A program made the position numbers and the translations under genes. A DNA stretch of 64,000 nucleotides from positions 1-64,000 of the forward strand of contig NZ_JOGX01000013.1 in assembly GCF_000719555.1 (NCBI RefSeq), written 5' to 3'. Source of the stretch: Streptomyces sp. NRRL F-5727 (GTDB lineage Bacteria > Actinomycetota > Actinomycetes > Streptomycetales > Streptomycetaceae). This document shows, in pieces, positions 52,823-63,040 of the stretch. The stretch's first letter is position 1. The number at the start of each line of letters is the position of its first letter. Under the pieces are notes generated by a model that did no database searches, had not been told where the DNA came from, and worked only from the letters and a program-made list of their open reading frames with translations.

Positions 52823-54409
52823 CTACGGCTGCGGAGTCGCGTGCGGCGCGCACGTCTGGTCCGTGGCGTCGAGCCTGCCGCTCAGCAGGTAGTCCTCGAC
52901 CTTGGTGTTGAGGCAGGGGTTGGCCAGGTTCGTGATGCCGTGCGAGCCGGCGTCGCGCTCCGTGATCAGGCGCGAGTTCCTGAACCGCTTGTGCAGTTCC
53001 ACAGCGCCCTCGTACGGGGTGGCGGCGTCGCGCTCGGCCTGGGTGATGAGCACGGGCGGCAGGCCCTTGCCCGTCTTGACCTGCACCGGGCGCTGGCTCG
53101 GCACCTTCCAGGTGGCGCAGGGCAGGTTCATCCAGGCGTTGGCCCAGGTCATGAACGGGTACTGCTCGTGGAGGCGGGAGTTGTCCCGGTCCCACTTCTT
53201 CCAGCTGGTCGGCCACGGGGCGTCCGCACACTCGACGGCCGTGTAGACCGCGTTGCCGTTCTCCGAGGCGATGTTGCCGGCGGTGTCGGTGAGGTCCGCG
53301 GCGGCGTTGTCGATCAGCGGCTGCGGGTCGCCGGCGGCGTACGCGCTCCACGCATCGGCGACCGGGGCCCACATGGAGTCGTAGTACGGGGCGTTCTGGA
53401 AGAAGCCGATGAGCTCGGCCGGTCCGACCTTGCCGCCGAGCGGCGCCTTCTTGGCGGCGGCGCGCAGGGAGTCCCACTGCTGCCGGACCTCGGCGAGGGT
53501 GGAGCCGAGGTGGTAGGTGGCGTCGTGCTGGGCGACCCAGGTCATCCAGTCGGTGAGCCGGCCCTCGAAGGCGATGTCCTGGCCGAGGTTGGCCTCGTAC
53601 CAGATGGAGCGGGTCGACGGGTTGACGACGCTGTCCAGGACCATGCGGCGGACGTGCGTCGGGAAGAGGGTGCCGTAGACGGCGCCGAGGTAGGTGCCGT
53701 ACGAGACGCCGACGAAGTTGAGCTTCCGCTCGCCGAGGGCGGCGCGGATGACGTCGAGGTCGCGCGCGGTGTTCGGCGTCGTCATGTACGGGAGCATGTC
53801 GCCGCTCTTCTCGGCGCAGCCCTCGGCGTACTCGGCGGCGAGCTTGCGCTGCGCCAGCTTGTCGGCCTCGCTGTCGGGGACCGGGTCGAGCTTGGGGCCC
53901 TTGACGAACTCGGTCGGGTCGACGCAGGAGATCGGGGCGGACTTGCCGACGCCGCGCGGGTCGAAGCCGACGAAGTCGTACGCCTTGGCGGTGTTCGCCC
54001 AGATCTTGTTCTTGGTGGTGACGCGGCGCGGGAAGCGCAGGCCGGAACCGCCGGGGCCGCCGGGGTTGTAGAGGAGCGCGCCCTGGCGCTCGGCCGGGGT
54101 GCCGGTGGCGGCGATCCGGTCGACGGCGAGCTTGATCTTCTTGCCGTACGGCTTCGCGTAGTCGACGGGCACGGTGACCCAGCCGCACTGGATCGGCTTC
54201 TCCAGGCCCCAGTCGGCCGGACAGTCCTGCCAGTCGATGCCGGTGTGGGCCGCCTGGGCCGCGGCGATGGCGACACCGGTCGCCTCGGCGTCGCGCCCGT
54301 GGCGCGCTCCGCTGTCGGCGCTCGCGGCCGGCGCGGCGAGCGCGCCCGCGACGAGCGTGCCGGCGATGAGCGTGCCGGCGGAGCCGAGCACTGCCGTGCG
54401 TCGTCTCAC
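52823..54409 (-). CDS. tap: secreted tripeptidyl aminopeptidase (alpha/beta hydrolase)
   Basis: 528 residues. Signal peptide (GTLIAGTLVAGALAAPAASA). Alpha/beta hydrolase core: oxyanion NPGGPGGSG, DFVGFDPRGVGKS, nucleophile elbow VGVSYGTYLGA, and the C-terminal TAP domain with the catalytic His in DAGSHGI. Cysteine pairs (DCPADW/QCGWV and others) suit an extracellular protein. It cleaves N-terminal tripeptides; Streptomyces Tap is the known case. GTG 54409 follows GGGGAGGACC. The frame extends upstream into unrelated sequence. Confidence 0.92.
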   Translation of the reverse strand: MRRRTAVLGSAGTLIAGTLVAGALAAPAASADSGARHGRDAEATGVAIAAAQAAHTGIDWQDCPADWGLEKPIQCGWVTVPVDYAKPYGKKIKLAVDRIAATGTPAERQGALLYNPGGPGGSGLRFPRRVTTKNKIWANTAKAYDFVGFDPRGVGKSAPISCVDPTEFVKGPKLDPVPDSEADKLAQRKLAAEYAEGCAEKSGDMLPYMTTPNTARDLDVIRAALGERKLNFVGVSYGTYLGAVYGTLFPTHVRRMVLDSVVNPSTRSIWYEANLGQDIAFEGRLTDWMTWVAQHDATYHLGSTLAEVRQQWDSLRAAAKKAPLGGKVGPAELIGFFQNAPYYDSMWAPVADAWSAYAAGDPQPLIDNAAADLTDTAGNIASENGNAVYTAVECADAPWPTSWKKWDRDNSRLHEQYPFMTWANAWMNLPCATWKVPSQRPVQVKTGKGLPPVLITQAERDAATPYEGAVELHKRFRNSRLITERDAGSHGITNLANPCLNTKVEDYLLSGRLDATDQTCAPHATPQP

Positions 54410-54548
54410 AGGTCCTCCCCCTGTAGGTGGTCGTCTGTTCGAGCGATCCTTTCGTCCGGGAGGCCGCGGCGTCAGTGCGAACACGCGTTTCTTTGCCGAA
54501 CCCATAACCGGAGTGCGGAATCCGCTGAGCGGTGCACCCGGATCGGGG

Positions 54549-55291
54549 TCAGCCGGCGGCGAGTTCGGCGAGCGCGGTGTCGAGGATCCTGCGCAGGGCG
54601 AGCGCGTCGGGCGCGACCGCGGTGACGAGGACGGCCGTGCCTGCCAGCGGGGTGAGGGCGGCGTGCTCCCCGAGCGGGCGGGCCGGCGGCGGCGCGTCCG
54701 CGTACGCCGGGTCGACGACCAGGAGTTGGCCGGTGGCCCGGTGACCGGCGAGGACGGCGCCGCCGTCCCAGCCGCCGGCGGCGCCGGGGCCGTACGCGAG
54801 CTCCTGGTCGAGCAGCGGACGGCCGCCGCGGCGGACGGTGAGCCGGGAGACGAGGGTGCCGGGCGGTTCGCCGTGGCGGCCGAGGACCTGCTCCTCGCGC
54901 AGGACCAGCCGCGCGGTGGGCGCCAGGTCGACGCCGGTGCGCACGCGGAGGTCGGAGCGGTGGGCGCTGACGAGCTGTTCGGGCAGCCAGTGCAGGACGG
55001 CGTCCGCGCCGACCCGGAGCCGGAGTTCGTACCGGGCGGGGTCAGGGGCGCGGCCGGGCAGGGCGAGTGTGGCGGCGGCCGAGTCGACCCGGAGCCGGGC
55101 CCCGTCCCGTACCTCGGTCTCGATCGCCAGCCGGTCACCGCCGAGCGGGGCGCTCATCGCGCCGACGACCGTCACCCGCGACCAGCCGGGGTCCGCGGCG
55201 CGGGTGCGCCGCAGGGCGAGCGGCCCGTCGCTCTCCAGGACCGGCAGCGAACCGCCGGCCCCGGCGGCGATCCGGGCGGTGGCGCGCAGGC

Positions 55292-55295
<4 letters not shown>
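54549..55295 (-). CDS. ureD: urease accessory protein UreD
   Basis: 248 residues. UreD family features include [30 protein letters not shown] [18 protein letters not shown], and an arginine-rich middle. With UreF and UreG it loads nickel into apo-urease. ATG 55295 overlaps the ureG stop by 4 nt (ATGA). Last gene of the urease operon; no clear terminator in the 139 nt before tap. Confidence 0.92.
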
Positions 55296-55987
<692 letters not shown>

Positions 55988-56000
55988 GGGTGCTCCCGGG

Positions 56001-56669
56001 TTACGAGGCGAAGAGGCGGACGGGCCAGGCCGCGTGCTGTTCGGCGGTGATGTCGAGGAGCGGCGCGGAGGCGGCGGGCAGCGCGTCGATCCCTTCGCGG
56101 GCGGCGGCGGTGGCCCGCCGCGCGACCTCGTCCATCGCGGGTGCGAGCCGGGCGAGGACGCCGGTCGCCTGATAGGGGTCGAGGCCGAGGAGGCGTACGG
56201 TCGCGGTCGCGGGGCCGCCGACCGTCTCGTACGCGGCGCAGTGCGCGGCGTCCTCGGGGCCGAGTCCCGCCGCCCGGGCCGTGACGCCGAGGACGACGGG
56301 CTGGTGCGCGCCGCGCGGGAAGGCGGCGGCGAGCGCGTCGAGTTCGGGGTGCGGCCAGGCGGCGCGGGCGGCCCGCATCAACTGGCGGCCGAGCCGCCGG
56401 GCGGCGGTGCGCAGCGCGGGCGAGGGGGTGCGGGCGTCGGCGGCGGCGTCGAGCTCGTGCGGGTCGAGCCCGAGGGCCGCCGCGGCGGCGAGGCCCGCCG
56501 CGGTGAGCCCGACGGTGTGCAGACGCCCAAGGCAGAACGCTTCGAGCCCGGCGGCGTCGCGGATGCGCCCGGCCTTCACCGCGGCCTCGGCGCCGCCGGA
56601 GTGGGCGTGCCCGCCGGCGGGGAAGCGCCCGTCGGCGAGCACCAGGAGTGCGGAGCGGGAAGCGGTCAT
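56001..56669 (-). CDS. ureF: urease accessory protein UreF
   Basis: 222 residues, all-helical Ure[21 protein letters not shown] near the N-terminus, [16 protein letters not shown], and [20 protein letters not shown]. It binds UreD and gates UreG action. Its ATG 56669 shares one base with the ureC stop (TGATG). Confidence 0.92.
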   Translation of the reverse strand: MTASRSALLVLADGRFPAGGHAHSGGAEAAVKAGRIRDAAGLEAFCLGRLHTVGLTAAGLAAAAALGLDPHELDAAADARTPSPALRTAARRLGRQLMRAARAAWPHPELDALAAAFPRGAHQPVVLGVTARAAGLGPEDAAHCAAYETVGGPATATVRLLGLDPYQATGVLARLAPAMDEVARRATAAAREGIDALPAASAPLLDITAEQHAAWPVRLFAS

Positions 56670-58390
56670 CAGAAGAGGAAGTAGCGCTGTGCCATGGGCA
56701 GTTCCACAGCGGGGGCGGGTTCGACCGCTTCGCCGTCGATGGTGACGGTGAAGGTGTCGGCGTCGACCTCGACGCGCGGCAGGGCGTCGTTCTCCCGCAT
56801 GTCCGCCTTGGTGAGGCGGCGGGTGGAGCGGATCGGGGTGAACTCCTTGGCCAGGCCGAGCCGCTGGGGCAGGTCGTCCTCGATCGCCGCCTCGGCGGTG
56901 AAGTTGACGGAGCCGGCGGCCGCCGCCCGGCCGAGGGCGCCGAACATGGGGCGCGGCAGCACCGGTTGGGGCGTGGGGATCGAGGCGTTGGCGTCGCCCA
57001 TCTGCGCGTAGGCGATCTGGCCGCCCTTGAGGACGGCGAGCGGCTTCACCCCGAAGAAGGCGGGCTCCCACAGGACGAGGTCGGCGAGCTTGCCGGGTTC
57101 GACGGAGCCGATGAGGTGGTCCATGCCTTGGGCGACGGCCGGGTTGATCGTGTACTTGGCGACGTAGCGGCGCACCCGCCGGTTGTCGGCGCGGCTGTCC
57201 CCCGGCAGCGTGCCGCGCCGCTTCTTCATGACGTGGGCGGTCTGCCAGGTCCGCAGGATCACCTCGCCGATCCGGCCCATGGCCTGGGAGTCGGAGGAGA
57301 TGATCGAGATGGCGCCGAGGTCGTGGAGGACGTCCTCGGCGGCGATCGTGGACGGCCGGATCCGGGATTCGGCGAAGGCGAGGTCCTCGGGGACGGCGGG
57401 GTTGAGGTGGTGGCAGACCATCAGCATGTCGAGGTGTTCCTCGACGGTGTTGACGGTGTGCGGCCGGGTCGGGTTGGTCGAGCTGGGCAGCACGTACGGC
57501 TCGGAGACCACGGTGATGATGTCGGGCGCGTGCCCGCCGCCCGCGCCCTCGGTGTGATACGCGTGGATGGTCCGGCCCGCGACGGCGGCGAGGGTGTCGC
57601 CGACGAACCCGGCCTCGTTGAGGGTGTCGGTGTGGATGGCGAGCTGGGCGCCGGTCTCCTCGCAGACGCCGAGGCAGGCGTCGATGACGGCGGGGGTGGC
57701 CCCCCAGTCCTCGTGGATCTTGAAGCCGAGGGCGCCGCCGCGCAGCTGGGAGTGCATCGCCTCGCGGGACATGGTGGTGCCCTTGCCGAGGAGGCCGATG
57801 TTGACGGGGAAGGTGTCGAGGGCCTCGAACATCCGGGCGGTGTGCCAGGGGCCGGGGGTGACGGTGGTGGCCTTGGTGCCTTCGGCGGGCCCGGTGCCGC
57901 CGCCGACCAGGGTGGTGACGCCGGTGGCGAGCGCCTGCTCGACGACGGTCGGCGAGATGAAGTGGACGTGGGCGTCGACGGCGCCCGCGGTGACGATCCG
58001 CCCGTTGCCGACGACGACCTCGGTCTCGGGGCCGATGACGAGCTCGGGGTGGACGCCGTCCATGGTGTCGGGGTTGCCGGCCTTGCCGAGGGCGGTGATC
58101 CGGCCGTCGCGGATGCCGATGTCCGCTTTGACGATCCCCCAGTGGTCGATGACCACCGCACCGGTGATCACCGTGTCGGGGGCGCCTTCGGCGCGGGTGG
58201 TACGGGCCTGGCCCATCGACTCGCGGATGACCTTGCCGCCACCGAAGACGGCTTCCTCGCCGGCCCGGCCGGGGCCGCCGGAGCGGTCCTCCTCGATCTC
58301 CACCAGCAGGTCGGTGTCGGCGAGCCGGATCCGGTCGCCGGTGGTGGGGCCGAAGAGGTCGGCGTACACGGCGCGGTGGAGGTCAGGCAC
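56669..58390 (-). CDS. ureC: urease alpha subunit
   Basis: 573 residues. Nickel and catalytic regions all present: [10 protein letters not shown] (two His ligands), [15 protein letters not shown] (carbamylated Lys), [33 protein letters not shown] (active-site flap His) and [12 protein letters not shown]. It hydrolyses urea to ammonia and carbamate. GTG 58390 lies within ureB, overlapping it by 8 nt. Confidence 0.97.
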   Translation of the reverse strand: MPDLHRAVYADLFGPTTGDRIRLADTDLLVEIEEDRSGGPGRAGEEAVFGGGKVIRESMGQARTTRAEGAPDTVITGAVVIDHWGIVKADIGIRDGRITALGKAGNPDTMDGVHPELVIGPETEVVVGNGRIVTAGAVDAHVHFISPTVVEQALATGVTTLVGGGTGPAEGTKATTVTPGPWHTARMFEALDTFPVNIGLLGKGTTMSREAMHSQLRGGALGFKIHEDWGATPAVIDACLGVCEETGAQLAIHTDTLNEAGFVGDTLAAVAGRTIHAYHTEGAGGGHAPDIITVVSEPYVLPSSTNPTRPHTVNTVEEHLDMLMVCHHLNPAVPEDLAFAESRIRPSTIAAEDVLHDLGAISIISSDSQAMGRIGEVILRTWQTAHVMKKRRGTLPGDSRADNRRVRRYVAKYTINPAVAQGMDHLIGSVEPGKLADLVLWEPAFFGVKPLAVLKGGQIAYAQMGDANASIPTPQPVLPRPMFGALGRAAAAGSVNFTAEAAIEDDLPQRLGLAKEFTPIRSTRRLTKADMRENDALPRVEVDADTFTVTIDGEAVEPAPAVELPMAQRYFLF

Positions 58391-58775
58391 GGGGGGCTCC
58401 GTTCGGCGTCACGGGCTGCGGGGCGGCGGGACGGGACCCGGAGCCAGGGGCGCCGGACGCGTCCGGCGGGTCGAGGGGGCCGGCGGTCTCGCCGCGCAGC
58501 CCCGGGACGATCCGGCGGCCGGCGATCGGCACGAGTTCGACCTCGACGGGGATGCCGGGCTCGAAGCGGACGGCGGTCCCGGCGGCGATGTGCAGCCGCA
58601 GCCCGTGGGCGGCGGCGCGGTCGAAGTCGAGACCGGGGTTGACCTCGGCGAAGTGGTAGTGGGAGCCGACCTGGACGGGCCGGTCGGCGGCGTTCAGGAC
58701 GGTGAGGCGGGTGACGGGGCGGCCCTCGTTGAGGGGCACGGGCCCGACCGCGTACAGGATCTCTCCGGGGATCAT
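58383..58775 (-). CDS. ureB: urease beta subunit
   Basis: 130 residues: [58 protein letters not shown] are typical. A C-terminal Pro/Ala/Gly tail of about 30 residues exceeds the core length of UreB. It starts 15 nt after ureA and overlaps ureC. Confidence 0.95.
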   Translation of the reverse strand: MIPGEILYAVGPVPLNEGRPVTRLTVLNAADRPVQVGSHYHFAEVNPGLDFDRAAAHGLRLHIAAGTAVRFEPGIPVEVELVPIAGRRIVPGLRGETAGPLDPPDASGAPGSGSRPAAPQPVTPNGAPRA

Positions 58776-58790
58776 CGGCTCAGGCCCCCG

Positions 58791-59093
<303 letters not shown>

Positions 59094-59140
59094 TCTTCCA
59101 CCTCACAGTCGTCCACCGGGCCGCACCCGGACAGCTGCGG

Positions 59141-59169
59141 ACCCTACCGACCGTCAACACTCTGTTGAA
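59141..59169 (-). promoter_or_regulatory. candidate urease operon promoter with palindromic operator
   Basis: Minus strand: TTCAAC (59164-59169), 17-nt spacer, TAGGGT (59141-59146), giving a leader of about 40 nt. A 15-bp palindrome TCAACA-CTC-TGTTGA (59154-59168) overlaps the -35 box, where a repressor (for example a nitrogen or nickel regulator) could act. Confidence 0.55.
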
Positions 59170-59255
59170 CAGCGGAGATGCGGTGGACGGCCGGACATTG
59201 CACGTTAGGGCGGAAGTTTTTCCGGCGCGTTAACTCCGGCTTTGCGATTCCATGA

Positions 59256-59888
59256 TCACCGGGTCGGCGGCGTGGCGGCGGTCACGTCCATCGACATGAG
59301 CCCGCGCAGCCCCTCCCTCAGGACGTCGATCTCGACGTCCCCGAAGAGCGCCTGCTGGGCGATGAAGCCCTGGACGGTGGCGATGAGGGTACGGGCCATG
59401 TCGGCGGAGGAGACGTCGGCGGGGACGAGGCCGTTGGCGCGGTACGCGTCGACGAGCCCCGTCCAGATCTCCCGCATGCCGCCGAAGCCCTGGGCGAGGG
59501 TCTTCGCCAGGTTCTCGTCCCGGAGGGTCTCCGCCCAGACCTGGATGATCAGGCGCGCGAACGCCTGCCGCTCCGCGCCGGCGATCCCCCCGTCCAGCAC
59601 GATCGTCAGCACCCGGGCGATCAGCACGTCGGGCAGGAGCGGCGGGCTCACCTCGGTGGCCTCCGTGAACGCACCGCGGATGCGGACGAAGGTCTCGTCG
59701 GCGATGGCCGCGATCAGTTCGTCCTTGCTCCGGAAGTAGCGGTAGACCGCACCGGCGGAGAGACCGGCCTCGGCGAGCACGTCCTGCATGGAGGTCGCGT
59801 GGAAGCCGTTGCGGGCGAAGCAGCGGGCAGCGCCGTCGAGGATCTGGCGGCGACGGGCGTCGAGGTGTTCCTGGGAGACACGGGCCAT
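59256..59888 (-). CDS. TetR-family transcriptional regulator
   Basis: 210 residues. HTH: MQDVLAEAGLSAGAVYRYFRSKDEL. The C-terminal part (FARLIIQVWAETLRDENLA) is the usual ligand domain. ATG 59888 lies only six bases past a -10-like TAGTTT, so the message is probably leaderless. Divergent from the membrane protein gene at 60063, which it likely represses, and from the urease operon in the other direction by 162 nt. Confidence 0.92.
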   Translation of the reverse strand: MARVSQEHLDARRRQILDGAARCFARNGFHATSMQDVLAEAGLSAGAVYRYFRSKDELIAAIADETFVRIRGAFTEATEVSPPLLPDVLIARVLTIVLDGGIAGAERQAFARLIIQVWAETLRDENLAKTLAQGFGGMREIWTGLVDAYRANGLVPADVSSADMARTLIATVQGFIAQQALFGDVEIDVLREGLRGLMSMDVTAATPPTR

Positions 59889-59894
59889 GCCCCG

Positions 59895-59923
59895 AAACTA
59901 AAACGAATATTCATTCTTGACAA
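59895..59923 (-). promoter_or_regulatory. tetR promoter containing its likely operator
   Basis: Minus strand TTGTCA (59918-59923), exactly 17-nt spacer, TAGTTT (59895-59900). The spacer holds a near-perfect palindrome AA(C)GAATATTC(A)TT at 59902-59915. The half-site AAAACGAA recurs at about 59957-59964 nearer the divergent gene. This fits autorepression and control of the neighbour. Confidence 0.7.
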
Positions 59924-60062
59924 CCGCGCCACCCGGGCGGAGAGTGTGGAGCAGATAAAACGAACGATCCTTCTCTTTGGGATCCGGTCGGCACCGCCCA
60001 GGGTCGGCCTGCCCCCGCCCGGCTCCGCTCCTCTCCTACCCGACCTGTGAATCGAGGCCGTC

Positions 60063-61064
60063 ATGTCCGCCGCCACCGCCCCCACCGCGGGGCGCAAGAC
60101 CCTCGCGGTACTCCTGCTCGTCCCCGCGCTCGCCGCCCTCGTCCTGTGGACCTTCGCCTGGCCCGCCGCCCGCATCGCCCCGCGCGACCTGCCCGTCGGC
60201 GTGGCCGGCCCGGCCGCGGCGGCGGACGGCTTCGCCCGCGAACTCGGACGTCACGAGGGGGCCTTCGAGGTCCACCGGTACGAGGACGCCGCCGCCGCGC
60301 GCTCCGCCGTCGAGAACCGGGAGGTCTACGGCGCGGTGGTCGTCACCCCCGCGGGCCCGGAACTGCTGACCGCCTCCGCCGGCAGCCCGGTCGTCGCCGG
60401 CCTGCTGCGCGAGGCCGTCACGGGCCGGGCGGCCGCCGAGGGCAGGACGGTCCCGGTCACCGACGTCGTCGCGCTGCCCTCGGGCGACCCGCGCGGCGCC
60501 GTGCTCGGCGCCAGCCTGCTGCCGCTCGCGATCGCGGGCGCCGCCACCGGTGCGGCCACCGTGCTCCTCGGCCTGCGCGGCGCCCGCGGCGCCGCGACCC
60601 TCGTCGGCGCCTCGGTGCTCGCGGGACTCACCGGCGCGGCGCTCGCGCACGGCTGGCTCGGCGCGCTGACCGGGAACGTCTGGGCGGAGGCCGGCGTGCT
60701 GTCGCTGACCGTGCTGGCGATCGGCGCGACCTTCGCGGGCCTCGCCACCGCGCTCGGCAGGCCCGGCTTCGGACTCGCCGCCGTGCTCACCATCCTCGCA
60801 GGCAACGCCTTCTCGGGCATGAGCAGCGCGCCGGAACTGCTGCCGTCCGGGATCGGTCTGCTCGGCCAGTGGCTGCCGCCGGGCGCGGGCGGCACGGCGC
60901 TCCGCTCCGTCGCCTACTTCGACGGCGCCGCCGCCGGCGGACCGCTGCTGGTCCTCTCCCTCTGGTCGGCCGCGGGCCTGGCGGCGCTGGCCTTCGGCGG
61001 CCGGCGGCGGACCGCGCCGGCTCCCGTACCGGCCCCGGCTCCGGTACCGACGGCGGCGGGCTGA
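60063..61064 (+). CDS. ABC-2/YhgE-like membrane protein
   Basis: 333 residues: an N-terminal transmembrane helix (LLLVPALAALVLWTFAWPA), an outside domain of about 100 residues (LPVGVAGPAAAADGFARELG, VYGAVVVTPAGPELLTA), then five further helices with a NAFSGMSSAPELLPSG loop, as in YhgE/Pip-like or ABC-2 permeases. No ATPase lies beside it. The likely role is efflux or membrane homeostasis under control of the divergent TetR. GAGG is upstream of ATG 60063. Confidence 0.8.
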   Translation: MSAATAPTAGRKTLAVLLLVPALAALVLWTFAWPAARIAPRDLPVGVAGPAAAADGFARELGRHEGAFEVHRYEDAAAARSAVENREVYGAVVVTPAGPELLTASAGSPVVAGLLREAVTGRAAAEGRTVPVTDVVALPSGDPRGAVLGASLLPLAIAGAATGAATVLLGLRGARGAATLVGASVLAGLTGAALAHGWLGALTGNVWAEAGVLSLTVLAIGATFAGLATALGRPGFGLAAVLTILAGNAFSGMSSAPELLPSGIGLLGQWLPPGAGGTALRSVAYFDGAAAGGPLLVLSLWSAAGLAALAFGGRRRTAPAPVPAPAPVPTAAG

Positions 61065-61220
61065 CCGCCCGCCGCACCGAGACGGCCGCGTGCCCCCGAC
61101 GTAGCGGACGGGGGTACGCGGCCTCGGCGTATGCGGCCTGCTTCTCCGCGGCTTCCTCGCGGGCGGCTTCCTTGTATACGGAGGAGGGGCGCGGGCTCGG
61201 AGACCCCCTGGGCCCGGAGG

Positions 61221-61520
61221 TCAGCGCGCGCCGGGCTCGCGGTGGTGGGCGGCGATGCCGAAGCGGCGCTGTTCACCGGTGGCGGAACCGAGACCGCCCG
61301 CGATCCCCGTACCGGAGACCGAACTGATCACCGGGCCGTCGGCCGGCTCCGGCGCCTCCGCCTCCAGCTTCTCCAGTCGTTCCAGGTCAGCGGCGGAGAC
61401 CAGGGCGACGAGCGGCTTCCCGTGGCGGGTCACGACCACGCGCTCGCCGCCGTACACCACGCGGTTGATGAGGTCGGCGAGCTCCGCCCGCGCTTGCGTC
61501 ACCGGGATCTCGTAGGTCAT
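61221..61520 (-). CDS. Phd/YefM-type antitoxin without adjacent toxin
   Basis: 99 residues. The N-terminal ~55 residues are the Phd/YefM fold (IPVTQARAELADLINRVVYG, ERVVVTRHGKPLVALVSAAD), which dimerises and binds DNA. The C-terminal tail is longer than usual and would be the toxin-binding part, but no Doc-, RelE- or PIN-like gene lies next to it on either side. It is divergent from a ClpP-like gene with a shared control region carrying a palindrome. ATG 61520 has GAGGAGC upstream. Confidence 0.85.
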   Translation of the reverse strand: MTYEIPVTQARAELADLINRVVYGGERVVVTRHGKPLVALVSAADLERLEKLEAEAPEPADGPVISSVSGTGIAGGLGSATGEQRRFGIAAHHREPGAR

Positions 61521-61538
61521 GCTCCTCATCTTACGGCC

Positions 61539-61553
61539 TGTACGTCCTGTACA
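61539..61553. promoter_or_regulatory. palindromic operator between phd and clpP-like gene
   Basis: TGTAC-GTCCT-GTACA is a perfect inverted repeat at 61539-61553, centred in the 58-nt divergent gap; CTGTAC also occurs as a direct repeat. Phd-family proteins bind short palindromes of this type in their own promoters. Confidence 0.65.
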
Positions 61554-61578
61554 TTTTTGACAGAAGGAGGTGCTCCTC

Positions 61579-62202
61579 ATGGACGCGCGCCACGTACTGC
61601 CGGAGTTCTCGGAGCGGACCTCGTACGGCACCCGGACCCTCGACCCGTACACGAAGCTTCTGGAGAACCGGGTGGTCTTCCTCGGCACGACGGTCGACGA
61701 CGTCACCGCGAGCGATGTGATCGCCCAGCTCCTGTATCTGGACGCCGACGCCCCCGGCCGGGACATCGCGCTCTACCTCAACTCCCCCGGCGGCTCGATC
61801 ACCGCGATGACCGCGATCCACGACACGATGCGCAGCCTGGCGAGCGACGTGGAGACGACCTGTCTCGGACACGCGGGTTCCACGGCGGCGGTCCTGCTCG
61901 CCGCCGGCACGCCCGGGAAGCGGATGATGCTGCCCGGCGCCCGGGTCACCCTGCGCCAGCCGGTCCTGGACGAGCCGTTCGCCGGACAGCCCTCGGACCT
62001 GGAGCTCCAGGCGCGCGAAATGGGGCGGCTGCGCGCCGTGATGACGGGGCTGCTCTCCGCGTACACCGGTCACGGCGAGGCTCGGATCACCGCCGACACC
62101 GACCGCCCGACCGTCCTCGACGCGCCGTCCGCGCTCGCGTACGGCCTGGTCGACCACATCGTCAGCGACCGCCGGACGGCCTCCGGCACGTCGGCCCGGT
62201 GA
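61579..62202 (+). CDS. ClpP-family protein with degenerate catalytic triad
   Basis: 207 residues, full ClpP length and fold: VFLGTTVDDVTASDVIAQLL, YLNSPGGSITAMTAI, CLGHAGSTAAVLLAAG (nucleophile Ser101). By comparison with E. coli ClpP (Ser, then His 25 residues on in MIHQP, then Asp in TERD), here the His position is Arg126 (TLRQP) and the Asp position is Pro177 (TDRP). Two triad members are therefore lost. It may act as a non-catalytic ring subunit, as ClpR does in cyanobacteria. ATG 61579 follows GAAGGAGG; a GTG at 61570 overlaps that ribosome site and is rejected. Confidence 0.9.
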   Translation: MDARHVLPEFSERTSYGTRTLDPYTKLLENRVVFLGTTVDDVTASDVIAQLLYLDADAPGRDIALYLNSPGGSITAMTAIHDTMRSLASDVETTCLGHAGSTAAVLLAAGTPGKRMMLPGARVTLRQPVLDEPFAGQPSDLELQAREMGRLRAVMTGLLSAYTGHGEARITADTDRPTVLDAPSALAYGLVDHIVSDRRTASGTSAR

Positions 62203-62209
62203 GGCCGCG

Positions 62210-62515
62210 ATGGTGCCGGAGCTTCCGCCGCTGCCCGCCCTGACGCGCGCCGAGGGGCAGTTGATCGACGCGTACCTCGAAGTCGTCGACCTCCTGGGGA
62301 AGATCAATCCATCCAGGGGTTCGCATACGTATGGGGCGCTGCGTGCGGCACAGGCGCTGGTCGGAAGGGTGGAGGCGCTGCGCGAGGCGCTGACGCTCAT
62401 GCATATGCGGGGTGAGAGCGAGGTCCACGCGGAGACATTGGCCTGTGCGCTGCGGGTGTTGGACGGTGAGCGGCGGGCCGCCCGCGTCACCGTCCCCGGA
62501 ACACGGGCCAGTTGA
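62210..62515 (+). CDS. hypothetical helical protein
   Basis: 101 residues, predicted mostly alpha-helical (LTRAEGQLIDAYLEVVDLLG, TLACALRVLDGERRAARVTV). Its ATG follows the ClpP-like stop by 7 nt, so the two are probably one transcript; GTGAGG at the ClpP end serves as ribosome site. No family recognised. It could be an adaptor or partner of the ClpP-like protein by position only. Confidence 0.7.
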   Translation: MVPELPPLPALTRAEGQLIDAYLEVVDLLGKINPSRGSHTYGALRAAQALVGRVEALREALTLMHMRGESEVHAETLACALRVLDGERRAARVTVPGTRAS

Positions 62516-62834
62516 CATTCCGACGTGTCGTGTCGAGCCCCGGACGGCCGACACCGGACGCAGAAACCGTCCCCCGTTCGGCGTAGCAGCGCGATCGACA
62601 GATGAAGTGTGCGAGTTGCGCAACAGGTGTACGCATTTGGCGGAATCGGGCATTCCGATGCTGGTACGGGGCTCGTCGGCCAAACCTACGACGATCACGA
62701 AACCCACTTGTCCACCCGTATGGATCAGTCGTGAGGAGCCTCACATAACGCCGTTTCCGCTCGGTTTTCGCCCTACTCGTGGGTCAAGATCCTCGACGAC
62801 GACAAGCCCCCGCCACCCAGGCGGGGCGGCCCGG

Positions 62835-63026
62835 GCGGACGCCGAGTCCTGCCGCCGTCCCGGACGTCTGGTCGACAGGATTGGATCGGCAGGAGTGGAG
62901 GACCCGAGCAGTACGGGTCGATCGCGCCGGGCACACCGGCGTGACCGTCCCTTGGGGTGAAGCCGCAGCCGCGGCCGGGCATCTTCGCCTGCCCGAACCC
63001 GACAGGTCATCCTTCACAGGCGGCTG
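62835..63026 (+). promoter_or_regulatory. c-di-AMP riboswitch (ydaO/yuaA type)
   Basis: The leader of the NlpC/P60 gene contains the conserved blocks of the ydaO class in order: GCCGAGTCCTGCCG (62841-), GGACCCGAG near 62900, TTGGGGTGAAGCCGC (62952-), a variable hairpin, GCCCGAACCCGACAGGTCAT (62991-63010) and a closing AGGCGG. This class binds cyclic di-AMP and turns off genes for cell-wall hydrolases and ion transport in actinobacteria. The stretch 62516-62834 before it holds no supported gene; the promoter should lie there. Confidence 0.85.
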
Positions 63027-63040
63027 ACGAAGGGTTGCGC

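Noticed and set aside
61065..61220. Possible toxin gene downstream of the Phd-type antitoxin
   Set aside because: Frames here are Arg/Pro/Gly-rich shadows with no Doc, RelE or PIN motif and no ribosome site.
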